Shown here piece after piece: positions 57,748 through 64,000 of a stretch of 64,000 nucleotides of DNA. The stretch is taken from NCBI GenBank assembly GCA_035079385.1, contig JAVHKY010000028.1:1922001-1986000 (forward strand), in the 5' to 3' direction. A model generated the notes under the pieces. The model had not been told where the DNA came from, did no database searches, and saw only the letters and a program-made list of their open reading frames with translations. The translations under genes were made by a program, and so were the position numbers. Source of the DNA: Aspidiotus rigidus. Taxonomy: Eukaryota; Arthropoda; Insecta; Hemiptera; Diaspididae. Each line of letters begins with the position of its first letter. The first letter of the stretch is position 1.

Positions 57748-59010
57748 GTGTATGTGAAAATGAGAATTTTCAATATCGAAAAAAGAATGAGAATCGCTGT
57801 CAACAGGTCGGCGGAATCGGCGAGACGTCTTCGGGACTCTGAGTCGGGCTTTTCGGCGGTTTTGAAACGGGGACAGCGCCGTTCGAAACGGAAACGCGGC
57901 GCCACAACGGCTTCGGCCGGGGTGGACGCCAAGAATGCCCGGGGGCAGGAAGGGGATGACTCGTTGTCTCCGGAGAGCCTTCGGGAAAACCGGGTGAGGC
58001 TAGCGACCCGCCCGAAATCGGACGCTGTCACTACGACAAAGCGGCGGGCAGTGACAACGACAGAAGCCACTGTCAATCCTCCTCCTTCAAAGGAAAAAGG
58101 GAAAAACGACACGGGCCGCCGTACTTCCTCGCAGTCTGGGGGGGGGACACCGTCAGCCTGGAGCCTTCGGGCTCATCGGCGAACGGTGACGAAACGGCGA
58201 GCCACACGGCAGCAGCTACGGACCCTGCTCCTAATGCGGAAGCTGACCTCGGTCAGCTATCCGCATGGTTATCGGACATCAACGTTGCGTCTGCAGGGAG
58301 AGCAATGCTTAAACTGTGAAGGCGGCTGATGGGATCGCGCAGCTAGCGCGGGCGTACTGTGCTCAGTCGGGGCCGGCTTCTCATAGCTACACGTGCGCCC
58401 CAGAGGTCCAACAGAAGATTGGCTCAGGCGATGCGCGCGGGGAAAAACGGTTTCAGAAGACCTATGCAACTGTTGCCGCTCGGGTACGGATGCCCAAGCC
58501 GCCGAGTCCTTCGGTGTGCATTGGTGGGGGCGCTGTGGACACGTCTACGCCGGTGTGCGCGGGAGGCTCGACGGTAAAGGCGCCGCCGAAGCCGCAAGAT
58601 GATAGGAAGGTGGTGGTCGTCAAAGCGACCACTACTGATGAGCCTAAAAGCGGTGACGAGATCAGGGCCCTTGTGACCCAGATCCCTGAACTGCGACAGG
58701 CGAGGCTCCGGCTCGTGACTCGGTAGTGTTTAAGTTGCGGGATGAGCAGTCCAGGAGTAAGCTTCTGGACTCGCCTCATCTGGTTCAGCACGGCCTTGTC
58801 ACGAAGGGCAAGGAGCTTCGCCGTCCTGAAGTCCGGATCTTCGACTTGCCCAAAGGCATGTCGAGTGACGAGGTTGTTCGGGACGTGATCGACTTTAACC
58901 TCCCAGAAGGGAGCGATTGGGCTGGTGTCGTCAAGGCTACCCATCGCCTCCCCCAAAAGGAGAAGGGGTCGGTCTCTGTGATAAGAAAGATTTTGGGTAC
59001 AATGTTCTAA
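57748..59010 (+). pseudogene. Non-LTR retrotransposon ORF1 (gag-like), GC-rich
   Basis: Three successive frames, 57748-58329, 58316-58726 and 58726-59010, form one basic, low-complexity protein. The start is Arg/Lys-rich (RRSKRKRGATTAS), the middle has QKTYATVAARVRMP and KVVVVKATTTDE. The last part (DEQSRSKLLDSP, KELRRPEVRIFDLPKGMSSD) resembles the RNA-binding-like domain of R1/I-group ORF1 proteins. No Cys-knuckle is reached. At about 59010 GC-rich ORF1 stops and AT-rich gypsy sequence begins, so the RT part is lost. Base composition is very unlike its neighbours. Confidence 0.65.
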
Positions 59011-59029
59011 TAGGATTAGACAGAGAAAA

Positions 59030-61165
59030 AGAGTAAGTAGGTTGTGCCAAGACCACGAACTCAAAATTTCGCAAGCGGATTCGCAGGAAGTTGAGAACCG
59101 TGAGAGCATAAGAGAGAATGAAATTAAAATAAATTGGAACGAGTATATTCCAGTGGAACAATTTGAAATGAAAACAGAGCATTTAAACGAACAAAAAAGA
59201 GAAATAATTCACGCTTTAGTCAATAAAAAATATAGTTTGGTATTTGCAGAAGATCAATATGATGTTGGTAAGGTCACTGATTACGAGGCCCATATAAAAC
59301 TTTCAGAAAACAAGTACGTTGATCGAAAACTGTATAATTGCTCATATGAAGACCAAAAGGAAATTGAAAAACAGGTTGCCGAATCACTACGTCACGGTAG
59401 AATAGAAGAGTCGTCATCCCCATTTGCCTCCCCGGTAACTTTGGCTCATAAGAAAAGGGGAGAGGGAGAAAAAACAGATTGTGTATCGATTTCAGGGAGT
59501 TGAACAAACTTCTAATACTCGAAAGTCAACGGTTTCCTCTGATAGAGGATATAATTACGAAAGCTAGGGGACTGCCAATGGTTTTCCGCTTTAGACATCA
59601 ATTCGGCATTTTGGTAGGTACCCATACGGCAAAAAAATAGGTACAAAACTGGTTTCTTTTCATCACACAGCATGGACATTGGCAATGGGTTTCGATGCCG
59701 TTTGCTCTAAAAGATGCGCCAGCGATTTTTCAACAAATTTTATCGGGAATAATTAGAAGGAATGCATTAGATAGTTTTTGTTGCAATTATATTGACGACA
59801 TTTTTATTTTCTCGAAAACCTCCGACGAGCACGTAGAACACCTGGAAAGATTGATGCGAAAAATTGAAATTTCTCAAATGTAACTTTGCGAGCGAAACAA
59901 TCGAATATTTAGGTCATGTATTTGGAAAAAATTCTGTTCAGCCATTAAATGATAATCTGGCATCAATAAAAAATTTCCCGACACCAAAAACAAAAAAAAA
60001 ACGTCCCCCAATTCTTAGGCAAGATACATTTTGATCACAAGTATATTAAGGATGCCGCACGAACGTTCGAGCCTTTACATAAACTGCTACGTAAAGACCA
60101 GGATTTTGTATGGTCAGAAGAGTGCTAGAAAAGATTTAAGGAGATGAAAAACCACCTTTTCTTTCTTTCCGCGCTCTTGCAATATTCGATAGGAAGTTAC
60201 CGATTAATAAACGAAAAAACGACGGATTCGTTTAATTACCGATTAATATTTATACAGATGCGAGTAAAGAGGGAGTAGGCGCAGTTTTAAAAAAGGTTCA
60301 GGAAAATGAAGAGGAAAAGACGGTGGCATACTTCTCAAAAAAATTAAACAATGCACAAAAAAAGAAAAAGGCTGTGTACATCAAATGTATTGCAGGCGCG
60401 GATCCACGGGGGCGGGATGGGGAAAATCCCCCCCAAAAAAAAAAAAAAAAAAAAAATCACCAAAAAAACAACAAAAAATTTGTAATATCGAAGAAAATGT
60501 AAAAAAAAAATCACCAAAAAAACAACAAAAAATTTGTAATATCGAAGAAAATGTAAAAAAAAAAAAAAAAATATCCTTTGAACTTTTTTTGGATTGTTTC
60601 CCCTTCCAAAGTGATTGTCTGGATCCGAACTTGGTATTGCAGTAAGAGAAGCCATACGATTTTGGAAATACTGGTTGATTGGCAGGAAATTCACGATATA
60701 ATATACCGATCATAGACCGTTAGAAAACCTAAATTTACGCTCGCGAACAGATGAGGAGTTGGGCAACATAGCGAATTATCTGCTGCAATATGATTTCAAA
60801 ATAATGTACAGACCCGGTGAGGCAAACGCAGAGTCAGATTGCCTTCCGAGGAATCCAGTTCTCAAAAGCGAGCAAAGAACCAATTAGGGTAGTAAATCTG
60901 ATTGAGATAAATAAAAAACGTCAACAGAATGTGAGACCGACAGGAATGGAAATTGTGGGAAGTGAAGTACATATGAGGGTCATAAAAAAATGAAAATCGT
61001 ATCATCTTAAACGAACAAACTGGTAAAGATTAATCAAAAATATCCACCTTCGTTTCGGCCACATAGGAGTGAGACATATCAAGAATACTCTGAAACTATA
61101 CTACTATTTTCGTAATATGTACAAATATATCGCTAGCGTCTGTCAAGATTGTGAGGTCTGTAGTT
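59030..61165 (+). pseudogene. Gypsy-type pol: RT, RNase H and integrase start
   Basis: 59042-59503 reads the pre-RT part (YSLVFAEDQYDVGKVTDYEA, KLYNCSYEDQKEIEKQV, SSSPFASPVTLAHKK). A shifted frame has FRELNKLLILESQRFPLIED. 59695-59883 has MPFALKDAPAIFQQIL and the catalytic YIDDIFIFSKTSDEH (YIDD at 59788-59799). YLGHVFGKNSVQP, RNase H YTDASKEGVGAVL (60251-60289), NLRSRTDEELGNIANYL, and an integrase HHCC finger (FGHIGVRHIKN, then CQDCEVC, about 61040-61160) follow. A MITE interrupts RNase H. Many frame breaks. No LTR was identified. Confidence 0.85.
60393..60633. mobile_element. MITE with CAGGCGCG ends and 6-bp target duplication (copy 2)
   Basis: The left end is CAGGCGCGGATCCACGG. The right end reads, in complement, CAAGTTCGGATCCAG, with several mismatches. 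It is flanked by GTATTG on both sides (60387-60392 and 60634-60639). It sits within gypsy RNase H sequence, which continues after it. Inside is a unit of about 59 bases (poly-A, TCACCAAAAAAACAACAAAA, TTTGTAATATCG) repeated twice. Confidence 0.85.
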
Positions 61166-62099
61166 AGAGAGAGAGGGAAGTCCCACTGACCCCCTGTTGT
61201 GATTTGCATCTCGCGGTGTGCCGTGGATCGTACGAGATTCGAAGACTTGATCTAGTAGGGAAATCACAACAAGTTTTGAGGGAGTTTAAGAAAGAAAATC
61301 GGTACAAATATTAATTTAATTTACATAATTAATTATAAATCTAAATCCGTACAACGAAATTAGTTTTGTTATATTACGTAGTTGATTCCTTGAGTTTATC
61401 TTGAAGTTCCTAACGGACAGAAAACAAAAGCAGTCCGTTCAGAAAGATCTTAACGTAATCCAAAGATGGTTACTAAAGAAGAGTCAGAGGCGCTTAGTGG
61501 AGGTTGCTTTCAAATACATAATAGGTAGATTCAACCTCGACTTGACCAAAGCTATTTTCAACAAAGACAAAAGTTGTCTGAGTCGTATTTGAAGGACATA
61601 AATTTAGAGGTACACGACGATGAGCTCGTAGAAGTCTTTTAGAGATCGAAACTACGTTTACGAAAGGATCAGAAAATCAGTACTTACCATTTGGTCGACT
61701 CCAACCACGATTATTTCTTCTTCCATTCTTAAATTTGGGAAATCTACTAGTTTGTGAAATTTACGACTTATGGTTTGTGATACATCGAAATATCGGAAGG
61801 ATATCGTAGCTGATAAATTGCTTAGTAATCATTGTAATAAGACGCCGTTTATTTTTAATGGAAAGGAAGTCGAGAAAAGAAATGGTTTAGCCTATTGAGG
61901 CTAAGTCGAATAATCGATGATGTAAATAATCGAGGATTTCGACACCTCCCTCTCTTCCCTACAGTTTTCTACTTTCATGAATGTATGGAGCAGCCCTTCA
62001 TTCACCTCCACCCTCTTCAAAGGAGCAGGATGCACAGATCTCTAAGAAGCCTAAAAACGACGACCCTTGAGCTAGTCTACCATCACAGGGTATTTCATC
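61166..62099. other. Non-coding DNA, nothing recognised
   Basis: TTGTGATTT (about 61198) and AAATCACAA (about 61260) form a small inverted repeat. No gene. Confidence 0.4.
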
Positions 62100-62450
62100 C
62101 GCAGACAAGATCGTGAGATCATGATGCTCAAGACCAAGTTGGGATATTACACCAAGAATCAAAAAGTAGAGGAGCTTACCAACGAAGTATCTACGTTGAA
62201 AGCTGACCTGCACTAACTCAATCAACGCCTCAAGAGTCTCATAAATGAAATCAGGAAGCCCTATTCTCTCATCTGTAATCTTGGAAAGGAAATTTACTCC
62301 CTGAAGTCGGGCCCTTCAATACTTCATCAAGATGAGGCAGAGCCCCCTGCCTCAGAGGTCACGTTTCAACAATACCCCAAAATTGGGACTATGCGCGAGC
62401 CCATGTGGACGCCGCAGACCTCGTCGCCTGGCGCGCCGTGAGCAACAAAA
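62100..62450 (+). other. Decayed coding stretch with coiled-coil character
   Basis: One frame reads IMMLKTKLGYYTKNQKVEEL, TNEVSTLKADLH, a stop, then LNQRLKSLINEIRKPYSLIC, LGKEIYSLKSG and a Pro-rich tail (EAEPPASEVTFQQYP). The heptad-like leucines suggest a coiled coil, as in some ORF1 or gag proteins. One stop interrupts it. Family unknown. Confidence 0.35.
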
Positions 62451-63206
62451 GTATTTTTCAGTCTTCTTCAGTCAGGTCTATAAATTAAAATTTAAATTGG
62501 ATACATTTCAACCATTAATGATTAATAGTTTCAGATTGTCCATTTACTGTTGTAGATACCAATACCCATAAAAGAGCAAATGTCACAGTTGAGGACATTG
62601 CTATACATAGGTTGTGTTGCATATGATACATGGAAACGAATAACGCCAAGTGTGGGCCTTCGGCCAAAATTAATCAAAAAGACTATAGGACCAATGTACA
62701 TTTCAGCACTCGAATGCTTCTCAGAACCTTTATTGACTTCATTAAAAGTCAAAATAATATTACTGCAAGGTGGAAAAACCTTCAGATCGTGTTCGAAGTC
62801 TCCCGAAATTAAGACAGCCTCAAGGGTATGGAGGATTCAGTCAAGATGAGAAATATCAAGACTTTTCGGGGTATATTGGTCTTGAAACTTCTATTGCCGA
62901 AGATGAGCTACTTGAATTTTACTCGGTTGTAACGTTACCCTTTACCTGAACCTTCTCAGAAGGGAAAGGAGACTACTACTATCCAATAGTCAAAAATCGG
63001 ATCTTGTTAATCCACAATCAAAAAATAATCAGCCAAAAATAAAGAGACCGGACACAACTGCAGACGAGCCCGAGCCTTCAGATAAACTATAGATCTATAA
63101 AATCATTTTTCATTATCGCACGATAATTTTCTAGCAATTAAAAGTGAAAATTGGTTCTTCAAGAGTTGTTTTGCTGTATAGAATCTTACCGAAGCGATAT
63201 CAAGCT
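62451..63206. other. Unassigned DNA
   Basis: A short frame at 62630-62812 (NVHFSTRMLLRTFIDFIKSQ) looks protein-like but cannot be placed. The rest has no signal. Confidence 0.3.
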
Positions 63207-63726
63207 AGCAGTCTTCTATGGATGCAGTGATGATGATTACGCTGAGGAAACCTCATAACATATGGTGGTCTTTGTATAAGAAGTACTATGCATTAATCAG
63301 CGCCACTGAGAAAAAAATGCTAAAGGAAACCGTGAAAGTTTAGCAGTCTCTTACGGATGCAGTGATGATGATTACGCTGGAAAGCCCCATAACATATGGT
63401 GGTCTTCGTATAAGAAATACCATGCATTGATCAGCGCCACTGAGAAATAATGCTAAAGGAAACCGCCAAAGTTCAGCAGTCTTGTATGCATGGCAATAAT
63501 GATGATTATGCTGAGGAAGCCCCGTAACATATGGTGGTCTTTGTATAAAAAGTAAATGCATTAATCAGCGCCAATGAGAAAAAAATACTAAAGGAAACCG
63601 CGAAGGCTTAGCAGTCTTGTATAGATGTAGTGATGATGATTATGCTGAGGAAGCCTCATAAGTCATAACATATGATGGTCTTTGTATAAGAAGTAAATGC
63701 ATTAATCAGCGTCACTGAGAAAAGGT
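63207..63726 (+). repeat. Tandem array, four units of about 135 bp
   Basis: Units start at 63207, 63342, 63475 and 63610 with AGCAGTCT. Each contains TGATGATTA(C/T)GCTG, CATAACATATGGTGGTCTT, TGCATTAATCAGCG and GCTAAAGGAAACCG. The last unit has an 8-base duplication (AAGTCATA) and lacks the end. Identity between units is high, so the array is young or homogenised. Confidence 0.9.
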
Positions 63727-64000
63727 ATTTGAATTCGGGTTTATAAATTATAAGTTTTGTTCCCGAATACGCTGAATAAGTCGAACAGAATTCCATTTCA
63801 ATAAAAATAGGATTCATTGAACGCCGGGCGGCGGTGAGAAAATTACATTCAAGCGCGCAAAATATATGTATCTCACGTCCCACTTCAGTCCCCTCGGAAA
63901 TTCGTGGTCTACATAGAAATCAACGGAGAGGGGCAGTGGACGCAGGAATTTTCCAACTCAAGCGCGCAAATATCAATCTGCTAGAATGTGTTGGGTAGAT
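63727..64000. other. Window end, nothing recognised
   Basis: TCAAGCGCGCAAA occurs at about 63849 and 63958 as a short direct repeat. No gene. Confidence 0.4.

Noticed and set aside
60381..60713. Minus-strand Phe-rich frames of 110-116 codons
   Set aside because: Created by poly-A tracts in a MITE.
63207..63726. Tandem array as CRISPR
   Set aside because: Units are contiguous 135-bp repeats without short repeat/unique spacer structure, in an animal-type genome.

Overview
The window looks like a transposon-dense stretch of an animal nuclear genome, most likely an insect or other arthropod. The signs are low GC with frequent CpG, no bacterial-style operons, spliceosomal-type introns, and a mix of element classes common in insects: piggyBac, hAT, mariner, MULE, gypsy, jockey/CR1-like non-LTR elements and many Penelope-like elements (PLEs). 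Species and chromosome cannot be told from the sequence. Almost all recognisable coding sequence belongs to mobile elements, mostly broken. One short exon (30813-31126, minus) is the only good candidate for a host gene. One spliced zinc-finger gene remnant (about 19330-20777) is of unknown origin.

Layout. 1-1459: 3' part of a piggyBac element ending at a TTAA site. 1735-2718: PLE fragment (minus) split by a 427-bp insertion. 2719-6279: non-LTR element with endonuclease and reverse transcriptase. 6280-6975: a non-LTR tail fragment fused to a PLE tail, both minus. 6976-10460: mostly unexplained, partly CpG-rich DNA. 10464-12873: long inverted-repeat element with a solo LTR in one arm. 12892-14523: PLE copy. 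17850-18525: gypsy gag remnant. 19330-20777: spliced zinc-finger gene. 21083-23136: two head-to-head PLE pieces. 24930-26360: simple and direct repeats. 26684-29060: two tail-to-tail PLE copies, one carrying a foldback insertion. 30813-31240: possible host exon(s). 31640-36255: PLE fragment, a second-family PLE, then the best-preserved PLE. 38590-39165: a third PLE type. 39177-40150: gypsy RNase H and integrase. 41150-41690: mariner. 43082-48520: hAT element with nested repeats. 49925-50400: PLE scraps. 51741-52066: MITE. 53090-54950: gypsy RT, then a MULE. 57495-61165: gypsy pieces, a non-LTR ORF1, and a longer gypsy pol with a MITE in its RNase H region. 63207-63726: four copies of a 135-bp tandem unit.

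The most interesting signal is in the PLEs. Seven PLE 3' regions carry a short module of the form GA(T/A)GAT + stem-loop + CGAAA, and the stem changes by paired substitutions between copies (GGTT/AACC, GGG/CCC, GGC/GCC, GACT/AGTC). It resembles the hammerhead ribozymes known from PLEs. In the five better-preserved 3' ends it is followed 41-58 nt later by a second hairpin whose sequence also changes while pairing is kept. Two PLE copies begin with an inverted copy of their own 3' terminus. Together these describe how the PLEs here end, start and perhaps process their RNA, and this can be tested.
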